DNA of 20,337 nt, taken from NCBI GenBank assembly GCA_913054425.1, contig CAJXJG010000010.1:1-20337 (forward strand). Reading direction: 5' to 3'. Shown one piece after another: positions 7,148 to 15,800 of the stretch (position 1 is its first letter; every line of letters starts with the position of its first letter). The notes beneath the pieces are model-generated. The model saw only the letters and a list, made by a program, of their open reading frames with translations. It was not told the DNA's origin and made no database searches. Source of the stretch: an uncultured Fidelibacterota bacterium. GTDB lineage: Bacteria > Fidelibacterota > Marinisomatia > Marinisomatales > UBA8229. The position numbers and the translations under genes are program-made.

Positions 7148-8300
7148 CTGTCCTGTTTTCATTCACTTCCTGGTGTACTTTGATCAGCAAACTAGTCAAT
7201 GCTATTGATGTATTCAAATTTCGATTCAACCCGGTAACTATTTCTTCCAAATACGAATTAATTCGAAGCAAATCAATTTCCAGACATTTTTTATTGAACG
7301 ACGCCAGTTCATTCTCCAACTCTGCAAAAAGTACATCTGTAAATAATCCCAGCCTTTTTCTGTAAGCGCTACGGAGACATAACTGAAGGAGATAAAACGA
7401 AAATATAAACTCCTGAGGGTCTGTAAAAGCAAGGCGGGAATACCCATTGATAAACTGTCGCCAGCTTAAACTGTCCTCTTTAAAAATTGATTCAATCAAG
7501 TCTTTTATCAAAAGCACAATTTTCTGCATAGATTTATCTAATAAAGAGGATGCCCTGTGCATATCTCCCTGAGATATTTCCGTAACAAAAGGAATCACTT
7601 CAGAGCTGATACCCGTTCTTTCAAGGTACATTTTTATGACTTCGGGATTGAGCGGGGGAAAATCAACCTGCTGACAGCGTGATAAAAGTGTTGGCAAAAG
7701 TTGCTCCTTATAATCTGTCACTAAAACCAGTGTTGTATTGTTGGGAGGTTCCTCTAATATTTTCAACAGTGAGTTTCCTGAGGAGCCTTGACCGGTGGAA
7801 AGATGATGTGCATCAAAAATTAAAACCATTTTTCTCCCCTTAATATGCGACTTTAAATAGAGTGTTTTCCGAAGACTTCTAATGGACCTTATTAAAATTT
7901 GCCTGGCTCTTGGAAAAACAATTTTAAAAAACAGATCCGTCGCTTTCTCTTGAATTGCCTCCTGAAATAATTTTGTAATTTCTTCCTCTTTTGTCTTTTT
8001 TCCTTTTTCTCCGCCAGTTACACCACTAGAGCTTGGTAATGGTACAATAATGGTGAGGTGCTCATGCTGAAGCGTCCTGAAACGTTTACAAGACCCGCAA
8101 TCACCACACGGAATTTTAGACATCTCCTCGCAATTAAGCCCGGCAGCAAAAGCTATTGCAATTGCTTCTTTACCACAACCAGAGGGCCCAGAAAAAAGAT
8201 AAGCGCTGCCTGCCTTTCCTGACGTATAAATGTTCTGTAGCCTTTCCCAAATTCCCGGTTGCAGGGATATTGAAGTCCTGATTAATTCTTTGTCAGCCAT
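7140..8300 (-). CDS. holB: DNA polymerase III subunit delta' (HolB-like clamp-loader ATPase)
   Basis: AAA+ clamp-loader subunit (386 residues). It shows a P-loop GPSGCGKE (residues 38-45), a four-Cys zinc site (C57, C65, C68, C71), a Walker-B-like strand VLIFDAHHL (about 159-165), LLKILEEPPNNTTLVLVTD (about 178-196) and the SRC motif (207-209). FDAHHL in place of the DnaX-type DEVH, and the position directly before metG, favour delta' over gamma/tau. The stretch from about 82 to 150, with a GGEKGKKTKEEE linker, is a longer insertion than I expect between the zinc site and Walker B. The C-terminal helical collar domain is poorly conserved, as usual. It overlaps the EnvC-like gene by 19 bases and metG by 8 or 23. 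Confidence 0.9.
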   Translation of the reverse strand: MADKELIRTSISLQPGIWERLQNIYTSGKAGSAYLFSGPSGCGKEAIAIAFAAGLNCEEMSKIPCGDCGSCKRFRTLQHEHLTIIVPLPSSSGVTGGEKGKKTKEEEITKLFQEAIQEKATDLFFKIVFPRARQILIRSIRSLRKTLYLKSHIKGRKMVLIFDAHHLSTGQGSSGNSLLKILEEPPNNTTLVLVTDYKEQLLPTLLSRCQQVDFPPLNPEVIKMYLERTGISSEVIPFVTEISQGDMHRASSLLDKSMQKIVLLIKDLIESIFKEDSLSWRQFINGYSRLAFTDPQEFIFSFYLLQLCLRSAYRKRLGLFTDVLFAELENELASFNKKCLEIDLLRINSYLEEIVTGLNRNLNTSIALTSLLIKVHQEVNENRTDG

Positions 8301-9565
8301 TTCTCCGGATTTAGTTTTTGATTTCTACCCCAAATCTCAAAATGAAGAATGGCACCATTTACAGAGCCAGAATCTCCCATACGCGCAATGACATCTCCAG
8401 ACCGAACTTCACTATCTATGCTGGTCTGGATATCGGACACATGACTATACACTGTATAAAAATCTCCACCGTGATCGATAATTATCATAGTACCATATCC
8501 ACGAATGTAAGTGATGGTTGTAACCACTCCTCCCAAAACAGATCGAATGGGTGAACCAAGTTTTCCCTTTATATCAATCCCCAGGCTTTCTGTTACCGTT
8601 TTGAGTTCAGGATTCCGATGTTTGCCAAATTTAGTTACAACTTTACCTTCCGCTGGCCAGGGGAGCAGGCCTTCAACTTCCGCAAAGGTTTTTGATTTTA
8701 ATAATTCCTGTTGACGGCGAATGCGCTCTGCCCTTTCAAACCGGGCCTTATCCTCCAAAATTTTCTTTCGGAGTCTTTCTAATTCTTTTAATCCCCCTTG
8801 TTTTTCCTTTATATAATGTGCCAGTTCTGCCTTGTTTTTCTTTATTTTTTTTAGTTCTTTTTCCCGGGATTGTTTCTTCTTTTTTAATGCACCTTTCTGC
8901 CGATTCCGTTCTTCTGCAAGAATTTGGGATCTTCGTAACGCGGATTCCTGTTTTGATTTTAAAGTAGCTTTCTGCTGCAGTAACTCAGCCAAACCTTCTT
9001 TTTGTTTCTTAATTTCCGTTAGCAGAGTCTTTAACCTGTCTTGTGTTTGGGCTTCAATTTCTGAAACCAGGTATAAATAATGCGATCTATAGACAGCCTG
9101 TCTCCACGATGTAGAACTCAACAATTTTTCCAGAACCGACAAAGTTCCTCTTTTATAGGTATGTACGACACGGGTTGCGTAGCGATTTCGTACAAGGGAT
9201 AATTCTTCCTCGTTTTCGAATAATTCTTCTTCCGTTTTTTTAATACTGGTACGGAGACTTTTTTCTTCTTTTTCAAGAGTTAATATAGTTCTGCGTAGTG
9301 ATTGTTTTTCTTTTTCAATTTCACTCAGTAGACGATTCATAAGGAATATTTCTTCTCCAAGATTTGATATTTTCCTTGTAACAGAACTCTCTTGTTTTCC
9401 CTCCGCTTTTATCCTCTTTTTTGTTTTTTCGATCTCTTTTTTCAGTTCTTCAATCTTATTTTTTTGTGAATCTAATTCCTCATCGAAATCCTGTACAGAG
9501 GATTGGCAAAATCCTCCAAAAGATACAATAAAAATGAAAACAATAAAAATTTGAGAAAACTTCAT
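8282..9565 (-). CDS. EnvC-like murein hydrolase activator (coiled coil plus degenerate LytM/M23 domain)
   Basis: Exported protein of 427 residues with a hydrophobic signal sequence (about 1-20), a long Lys/Glu-rich coiled coil (about 25-290) and a C-terminal LytM domain (about 300-427). In active M23 peptidases the zinc ligands are HxxxD and HxH. Here the first His is Ser327 (SLGID; Asp331 is kept) and the HxH motif reads ILH, so its first His is Ile406. Two zinc ligands are therefore missing, as in E. coli EnvC, which is not an enzyme but activates periplasmic cell-wall amidases at division. I infer the same kind of role. Neither ftsEX nor an amidase gene is in the window. The 3' end overlaps holB by 19 bases. 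No Shine-Dalgarno is obvious upstream. Confidence 0.88.
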   Translation of the reverse strand: MKFSQIFIVFIFIVSFGGFCQSSVQDFDEELDSQKNKIEELKKEIEKTKKRIKAEGKQESSVTRKISNLGEEIFLMNRLLSEIEKEKQSLRRTILTLEKEEKSLRTSIKKTEEELFENEEELSLVRNRYATRVVHTYKRGTLSVLEKLLSSTSWRQAVYRSHYLYLVSEIEAQTQDRLKTLLTEIKKQKEGLAELLQQKATLKSKQESALRRSQILAEERNRQKGALKKKKQSREKELKKIKKNKAELAHYIKEKQGGLKELERLRKKILEDKARFERAERIRRQQELLKSKTFAEVEGLLPWPAEGKVVTKFGKHRNPELKTVTESLGIDIKGKLGSPIRSVLGGVVTTITYIRGYGTMIIIDHGGDFYTVYSHVSDIQTSIDSEVRSGDVIARMGDSGSVNGAILHFEIWGRNQKLNPEKWLTKN

Positions 9566-9574
9566 CGTTCAAAA

Positions 9575-9594
9575 TACCCTTTATTTAAATGGTA
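9575..9594. promoter_or_regulatory. Near-perfect 20-bp palindrome upstream of the EnvC-like gene
   Basis: TACC-C-TTTA-TT-TAAA-T-GGTA is an inverted repeat with a single mismatched pair, 9 bases upstream of the ATG. The loop is too tight for a stable RNA hairpin, so a protein-binding site is a better guess than a terminator. It is AT-rich and could be chance. Confidence 0.25.
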
Positions 9595-9629
9595 GAGCAA
9601 TGAGGTTTTATATGAAAAAATTACCAATA

Positions 9630-9650
9630 AATACAGACAATACAGACAAT
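9630..9650. repeat. Short tandem repeat, 9-bp unit AATACAGAC, 2.3 copies
   Basis: Two exact copies of AATACAGAC (9630-9638, 9639-9647) are followed by a partial third. They lie in the gap between the decayed surface-protein gene and the EnvC-like gene. No function is suggested. Confidence 0.6.
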
Positions 9651-9670
9651 TACGCCTGTACTGCTAAAAA

Positions 9671-10176
9671 TCATTTTAGAAAAACCATTTTCCTGGTCTG
9701 CACAAACTCACCAGCACAAATCTGGTAGAGGTAAACACCAGCACTCACTGGTTTACCATACATGTCAGTTGCATCCCAATGAACTGATTTAAACCCTGCT
9801 TCTTGAGTAGTGTTTACAAGTTGTGCTATCTCTCTTCCCATTAAATCATATAAGGCACGTGCCATCCATCTGGACATACGCCATGCCACCAGTCATCTAC
9901 AGCATACCAATTGTATAAATATCCGTATGTATCTGCATTGCTTTCATTGTCATCCTAAACTGCATAAGCACCTGTAGAAAGATTTGACCATTCAGAATTG
10001 CTGTATCCCGTTGGTATCTCATCTCCATTGTTATAATGAGTAACCTTCAGATTCTCTGCCATCCAGAGTTGGTCGCCTATCGGTACCGTTTGGTAGACAT
10101 TACCATCAATGTCGGTGACAGTGTCCTGCCCCCAAACAAAAGATCCTGCCAACAAGATAAAAACCGGAAATCTCAT
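9671..10176 (-). pseudogene. Remnant of an exported FISUMP-domain protein with T9SS C-terminal sorting domain
   Basis: The 5' part, from the ATG at 10176, encodes a signal peptide (MRFPVFILLAGSFVWGQ) and the opening of a FISUMP (Fibrobacter succinogenes major paralogous) domain: TVTDIDGNVYQTVPIGDQLW and MAENLKVTHYNNGDEIP. The frame hits TAG at 9955-9957, exactly where the domain usually has an aromatic residue. After it the same frame continues the domain (DDNESNADTYGYLYNWYAVDD, then GVCPDGWHVP). Near 9853 the sequence jumps, in another frame, to a Por/T9SS type A sorting domain (LYDLMGREIAQLVN ... SAGVYLYQI ... TRKMVFLK) ending at 9671. The middle of the original protein is missing. The gene thus has an amber mutation and a frame-shifting internal deletion. 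An ATG at 10194 is a possible alternative start. Confidence 0.8.
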
Positions 10177-10206
10177 GTTGCTAATGAAGCTCACTTTAAA
10201 TTATGC

Positions 10207-12027
10207 CTAACTTCTTTCAATTTTAAAGAGTATAAACTCCAAGAATGATAATTGCAACACATTACCTGCACCTGAATTATATAGCCACAACTGCATATCT
10301 TCCCCTTTTTTGTTTGTCTTGTGAATAATTTCCGTTGGTTCCCCCACAATCTCCTGCACCTGGGGAATGGTCATGCCAATTTGAAGCGTGGGGCGCAAAC
10401 GTTTTTCTCTCTTTTCCCTCTCAATTTCCATTCGCCGGTCAATGTCAGCCTGGGTTCTGATTTCTTCAGCCAACACAATTTTTTCCTTTAATTCTTTCAG
10501 AAGGGTTTCATTTTTTTCACCAAGGCTGCCCGTTAGTTTTTGTGCATCCTCCAGAGATTGAAGCACCAACTGAATGGCATCTATGTCTTTCACCTGATTG
10601 GCCTGGTTTACCAACATGGTGGCTATTTCATATCGCAATAACTCCACCTGAATTTTTAAATCCTGATCCTGCAATAAAGCCTTTTCAAATAAATCTAACG
10701 CCTTCATATAAAATCCGGACTGCATTGCCTTTTTACCTTCTGAAAGGTGGACTTTTGCTCTAAAATAGGGTATGGATTTGCGGGCTTCTTCAGAATAAGC
10801 GGCTGTTTTAACAATGACAGTCAGTGCAGAATTGTTTTGGCCATTTGTAATCATCTCCTCGGCAGCATACATATTTTTCTTTGCAATTTGACCGATTCGT
10901 TCATCCAATCCTGCAATAAGATCCGCATCCAAGGTTAATTTTCGGGCCTGACGATATTTTTCTAAGGCCCTTCCTGTCAAATGACGTTCATCAAAACTAA
11001 TCCCATCTCTAATCAGTTGAATTGGAATTTTTTTCCTGCACTCTTCAATATAGTTTTCTGCTCTATATCGATTAGAATGAAGTGGATATTGAATAATAAA
11101 CTCTTCCAGATTTTCCTTGGCGGAAACATAATCCTTATGGTAGTAATATTCCTTTCCAATGTCTCCGACTGTTTTCTTTCCCCCTTTGAAAACAGACAAA
11201 GTGAAAAATAAACCGTAATTTGCAAGATCAAACCTGGAAAAAGGAGTTAACTCACCCGGATCAGATATTCGGTCTATTTTTGTGTAGCTATGCTTGAAAT
11301 CAACTCCTAATAAAAACTGATTCCGGGAGCCAGGATTCAGAACATACCGAAAACCAAGACTGTAAGATACTGAGGGACCCCAGCCATTAGGGCTTTTATC
11401 ATATAATTTCCCGTTCCGGTAAAAATTCCCTGATGCCAGACCATAAACATACTTCACATTTATTAACCACGAATCATACCACTGTACATTCACAGAATTA
11501 CTCAGTCCTAATTCAAACAGGCGGGGAGAAAATTCTTTGCTGCCAATCCCCCAGGATGAAGGGATCACCTCCGGTAAGAATATTGATGAGTACTTAAAAT
11601 TCAATCCTGTATGAATATCGGCCCAGCTTATTTTTAACAAAAAATAACTCAGATTTGTTTTCAGAATATCCAACTCCAACTGGTGGCCAACTCTCGCTTT
11701 CCATGATCCTCCGTTAAACTCCTCTACGTTTGTGTCCTCGTATTCTATCCAGCCACTTTTCGTTTGGGTAAACGTAGCGCCGCCGCCATTAAAACCTAAA
11801 CCATAACAAACTTCAAGAGGAATAAGTGGGATTTCCTGATAAAATTCCCTGGGATGAAAAATGCGGTTTGTCCAATACCCCCGCTCATACTCAAGCCCAC
11901 GATACTGTTCAAATTGTACAAAATTCCATGGAGAATTAACCACAGAGTCAGGTTTGGTCTCTTCACCATAAAGCATTACAATCGCAACAAGAAACAACCA
12001 TGGAAATAAAAAAATTCTTGAAATCAT
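10207..12027 (-). CDS. Envelope protein: barrel-like N-terminal region, TPR repeats and C-terminal BamE/SmpA-like domain
   Basis: I do not recognise this 606-residue protein as a named family. It has a signal peptide (1-21, ending MLYGEE). Residues about 50-285 are rich in alternating aromatic and polar strands (YCYGLGF-like, VKYVYGLASGNFYRNG, YSLGFRYVLNPGSRNQFLLGVDF), resembling an outer-membrane beta-barrel. From about 290 come TPR-like helices (GKEYYYHKDYVSAKENLEEFIIQYP; later GKKAMQSGFYMKALDLFEKAL near 430-450). A charged helix (about 480-540) leads to a C-terminal module, LQIGMTIPQVQEIVGEPTEI (about 545-565) and LWLYN, that matches the SmpA/OmlA (BamE) pattern. A role in outer-membrane organisation is inferred only. 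It is the first gene of the minus-strand block, divergent from the DUF4159 gene. No Shine-Dalgarno is clear. Confidence 0.75.
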   Translation of the reverse strand: MISRIFLFPWLFLVAIVMLYGEETKPDSVVNSPWNFVQFEQYRGLEYERGYWTNRIFHPREFYQEIPLIPLEVCYGLGFNGGGATFTQTKSGWIEYEDTNVEEFNGGSWKARVGHQLELDILKTNLSYFLLKISWADIHTGLNFKYSSIFLPEVIPSSWGIGSKEFSPRLFELGLSNSVNVQWYDSWLINVKYVYGLASGNFYRNGKLYDKSPNGWGPSVSYSLGFRYVLNPGSRNQFLLGVDFKHSYTKIDRISDPGELTPFSRFDLANYGLFFTLSVFKGGKKTVGDIGKEYYYHKDYVSAKENLEEFIIQYPLHSNRYRAENYIEECRKKIPIQLIRDGISFDERHLTGRALEKYRQARKLTLDADLIAGLDERIGQIAKKNMYAAEEMITNGQNNSALTVIVKTAAYSEEARKSIPYFRAKVHLSEGKKAMQSGFYMKALDLFEKALLQDQDLKIQVELLRYEIATMLVNQANQVKDIDAIQLVLQSLEDAQKLTGSLGEKNETLLKELKEKIVLAEEIRTQADIDRRMEIEREKREKRLRPTLQIGMTIPQVQEIVGEPTEIIHKTNKKGEDMQLWLYNSGAGNVLQLSFLEFILFKIERS

Positions 12028-12166
12028 GATTTCTCAAAATACCCGCTTTCAGGGGTATTGGGCAAGAGAAAGAGGCCAATCAACAGTTGTTTAACAAATC
12101 ATCATTTATTACTAACTTCCTTGTTGTTTTTTTTATAGGGAACATTCTTGTCCCTTATCCATAAAA
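12028..12166. promoter_or_regulatory. Divergent promoter region between the two transcription blocks
   Basis: This 139-bp non-coding gap separates outward-facing genes on both strands, so promoters for both should lie here. It contains AT-rich stretches (TTTATTACTAA; a T8 run followed by ATAGGG), but I could not choose secure -35/-10 pairs on either strand. It also holds the inverted repeat at 12038-12059. Confidence 0.55.
12038..12059 (-). promoter_or_regulatory. Inverted repeat in the leader of the barrel/TPR/BamE-like gene
   Basis: Arms AATACCC (12038-12044) and GGGTATT (12053-12059) form a perfect 7-bp stem with an 8-base loop, 10 bases upstream of the ATG on the minus strand. It could be an operator or a leader hairpin that masks the start. 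The left arm is part of an 11-base motif also found upstream of the EnvC-like gene. Confidence 0.35.
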
Positions 12167-12868
12167 ATGAACGCTTTCTCAAATATGAACAGACCAAAAT
12201 TACACTACACCCGCTTATTGTGTTCTGTCTGGGTAATGATTGCCCTTCTTCCTGTGCTAAATAGTGTTTCAGCACAGGGATTTACAATAGCGCGAATTCA
12301 CTACAGCGGCGGAGGAGACTGGTACAGCGATCCAAGCAGCCTGCCCAATCTTTTGAACTATCTTTCTTCCAGGACATTCATCAAATCAGCCCGGGATGAG
12401 GTTCGTATCAAGTTAACCGATAAGGAATTGACCAGTTATCCTTACCTTTATATGACGGGGCATGGAAATATCCGGTTCAGCGAAGAAGAGATTATTATTT
12501 TACGGGAATTTTTACTCAGGGGATCATTTCTACATGCTGATGATAATTACGGAATGGATAAATCTTTTCGTCGAGAGATGAAACGCGTTTTCCCAAGCAA
12601 AGACTTTGTTGAACTGCCCTATGACCATCCTCTTTTTCACTCCTACTATGATTTCCCAAACGGTCTGCCGAAAGTACACGAACATGATGGGAAAGCCCCC
12701 CAGGCTTTTGGTCTGTTCAACGAAGAACGACTCATGGTGCTGTACACCTATGAATGTGACCTGGGTGATGGCTGGGAAGACGAGGAAGTGCACAAAGATC
12801 CCGCGGACATTCGTGAGAAAGCTTTACAAATGGGTGTAAACATCATTTACTTTGCCCTGACACAATGA
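12167..12868 (+). CDS. DUF4159 domain protein, exported
   Basis: Periplasmic protein of 233 residues. A signal peptide (positive RLL, hydrophobic VWVMIALLPVLNSV, cleavage after VSA at 36) precedes the DUF4159 domain, which fills the rest: YSGGGDWYSDPSSLPNLL near 46-63, YLYMTGHG near 95, EEIIILREFLLRGSFLHADD near 107-126, NYGMDKSFRREMKRVFP, KVHEHDGKAPQAFG, and LYTYECDLGDGWED near the end. DUF4159 belongs, as I recall, to the class-I glutaminase-like fold group; its biochemical activity is not known. The ATG at 12185 (residue 7) would give a more usual signal peptide and may be the true start; neither has a Shine-Dalgarno. It leads the plus-strand set and the DUF4175 gene follows after 31 bases. 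These two families often co-occur. Confidence 0.92.
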   Translation: MNAFSNMNRPKLHYTRLLCSVWVMIALLPVLNSVSAQGFTIARIHYSGGGDWYSDPSSLPNLLNYLSSRTFIKSARDEVRIKLTDKELTSYPYLYMTGHGNIRFSEEEIIILREFLLRGSFLHADDNYGMDKSFRREMKRVFPSKDFVELPYDHPLFHSYYDFPNGLPKVHEHDGKAPQAFGLFNEERLMVLYTYECDLGDGWEDEEVHKDPADIREKALQMGVNIIYFALTQ

Positions 12869-12899
12869 TCTATAAACAATTGAATTTAATTTTATTGAT

Positions 12900-15800
12900 A
12901 TGACAAACTCTCAGGTATCCATTGCTGGTATTTTAAAACAGATTCGGATTGTTAAAATCAAAAATGATCTTTATCTCCTGGGGTGGATACTTTATGCCTC
13001 TATTCTCAGTTTAGCGCTCTTGGGGATATCCATCGAATCCGTATTCTATTTACCGGTCAAATTCCGCCTGGGCGCCTGGAATACATTGCTCGTAATATGT
13101 TCTCTCTGTTTTATCCTTCTAATTATCGTTCTTTTTCAAACATTCCAAAATAAAATATACCGTTTTCGCTTGTCCACCATCGCTCGCAATGTAGGAGTTC
13201 TTTCATTTCCCAAAAAGGATACGGTCGTCAACGCCCTCCAACTAGAACGCAATTTGGGTCAAAGTGTATCTCAAGATCTTAGTCGGTCTTTTATACAAGA
13301 GGTGTTTTACAGGCTAACAAAGTTAGAGTTAAAAGACCTTTTCCCAAAAAACACTGTACAGAACGGAAAGAAAATAACTCTCTCTCTCCTAATTCTTGTG
13401 GCGTTAGCTGTCTCAATCTTTTGGAACCACAGCTCTGGCGCTGTTTATCGCTGGATGCACCCCGGAACTAAATTTGCCGTACCAAAACCGTTTATCCTTG
13501 AAAGTGTTACAAAAGATATCCGCATTTTAGGGGGAGAGTCAGCTTCTTTATCCATTAAGGCAGTCTCAGCTCTGCCGGATACAGTTTTCCTGAGTCTCAA
13601 TCCCTTGATTGGTAAAGACACAGACTCAACACAAACAGCACCGCTGCTGATCAAATCATCACCCGATTCAAACAAACTCTATACATTTGTCATAAACGAC
13701 ATCTATTATGATTACTCTTATCAGGCTTTCGTTCCTGCCAATTACTTCTGGCAAACATGGAAAAATGTGTCTTCTGATGAATACCGAATCCTTGTAACTG
13801 ACAGACCAACAATTGAGGATTTCTCCATCACGGTCATTCCGCCGGAATATTCCCAGCTAAAACCCAAAATACAGGCAGGGAATCAAGCAAATGTCCGTGG
13901 ATTGAAAGGATCAACTATATCAATAAGGTTCTCAAGTAACAGGGTTTTAAAGAAAAGTTTTTTGCTGCTGGATGACAGTGAAATAGAATTAACTTCTCGT
14001 GGAAAACGGGCCCAGGGAGAGTTCCTCCTTAATCAAGATGGTATATTTACTGTACATCTTTTGGATAAGCGTGGAATCACAAACCGTAATCCAATCCCAT
14101 ACCATCTGGAGGTTATTCCAGACCTTTTCCCTGATCTGAGTATAATTTCTCCACCTCCGATAATCGAACTTGGAGAAAACTTACTATTGCCACTTCATCT
14201 TGAAATTGAAGACGATTTCGGATTTTCAACACTCCAGATCGGATATGAGCACCGCCGACCTGCCTATGTCCAGGCAGACCCGTTCATATCAATCTTTACA
14301 ATCCCTGATCTAATACCGGAACAGCTTCATCAAAAAATATATACTGTATGGGACTTGTCCGATTTAGGACTCATGCCGGAAGATGAAGTTCACTTTCATT
14401 TTGAACTCTACGACAATGATGAAGTATCCGGACCCAAAAAAACACTCTCCGGAACTTTTATTGCCCAGTTACCTTCTCTTGCAGATCTTTTTACCTCTCT
14501 GGGGGAGAAAGAACAAAACATTATTGAAGAAACAGAAATCCAACTGGAGGAACTCAACGCCCTTCAAGAACACCTGGAAAAAATTGATTTGGAGCTTTTA
14601 AAGAGCGAAGAAATTGATTGGGAACAACAGCAAGAAATAAAAAAAATTCTGGAAGAAGCTGCAGAAGAAATTGAACAGTTGAAAAAATTGACGGAAGCAG
14701 TCGAAACTCTGGCAGAATCTGGAGAAAAACACGGTCTTTTTTCACAGGACCTGATGGAAAAATTCCAAGAATTGCAAAGCCTGGTGAATGAATTAATTTC
14801 TGAAGATCTACTCATGAATCTGGATGAAATCAGGAACGCCCTGGAAAATATGGATATAAAAGACCTCATGTCCGCTATGGATCAATTATCCCAAAACATG
14901 GAGCAAATTGAACAGGAGCTTGATCGATTCATTGATATTTTGAAACGAATTCAGGCAGAACAGATAGCCTATGAAATTACTGAACGCCTTGAACAGCTTG
15001 TTAAAGAACAGGATATCCTAAATGACAATATTCAGCAAACAAACGATACTACTGAGCCTTCTGAATTTTCCAGATTAGCACAGGAAGAAAAAAGAAATCT
15101 GGAGGAATTCCAAAACATTCTGGATCTCATGAAGGATGCTTCAGATATTATGGAGGAATACAGTCAGTCTTCCTCTGAGGAGATGGAGAACCTTTCCCGG
15201 TCTGAGCTTGCAGAAGAAACCGAAGAAGATCTTTCTAAGTCTGCTGAGCAATTAGGGGAAAATACCCCTTCATCTTCCAAAGAATCCAGTCGTTCTGCGC
15301 TCAAGAATCTCCAATCATTTCATCAAATGGCAATGAACATTCAACAACAGTTCCAGCAGGAAACTGCATCTGAAATGGCAGGAGAATTTCAGTCTATAAT
15401 GCATGATATTCTCACACTTTCAAAATCCCAGGAATCCCTCCGCGAAACCACCTCCGGTATGCCCAGAAACTCCCCCCGGATAAAAGACCTTGCGGTTCAC
15501 CAACAAATGCTAAGTGATCAGCTTACCCAAGTCATGTCATCAATAATGGACCTGTCCAAAAAAACCTTTGCTGTTACACCACAATTAGGAAAATCATTAG
15601 GAAAGGCATCCGTAGAGATTAAAGAGTCCATCGGCAATCTTGCTGAACGAAAAGGGAATAATGCCAAATCTCATCAGGCACTTGCAATGAAGTCATTGAA
15701 TGAGGCCGCCTTAGAAATATACAATACCATTCAGCAAATGCAGTCCGGTGGATCGGCCAGCGGGTTTGAACAATTTCTAGAACAGATGGGAAACCTGGCT

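Noticed and set aside
9641..9660. Small inverted repeat TACAG...CTGTA after the surface-protein remnant, considered as a terminator
   Set aside because: The stem has only 5 bp with a 10-base loop and no T tract follows on the minus strand.
9671..9889. A stand-alone 72-codon gene starting MAWRMSRWMARA
   Set aside because: Its first dozen residues are out-of-frame reading of the FISUMP remnant, and the rest is the tail of a sorting domain; it is part of the pseudogene.
14564..14869. Minus-strand open frame of 101 codons inside the DUF4175 gene
   Set aside because: Ser/Phe-rich product typical of the antisense of Glu/Leu-rich coiled-coil coding sequence; no independent support.
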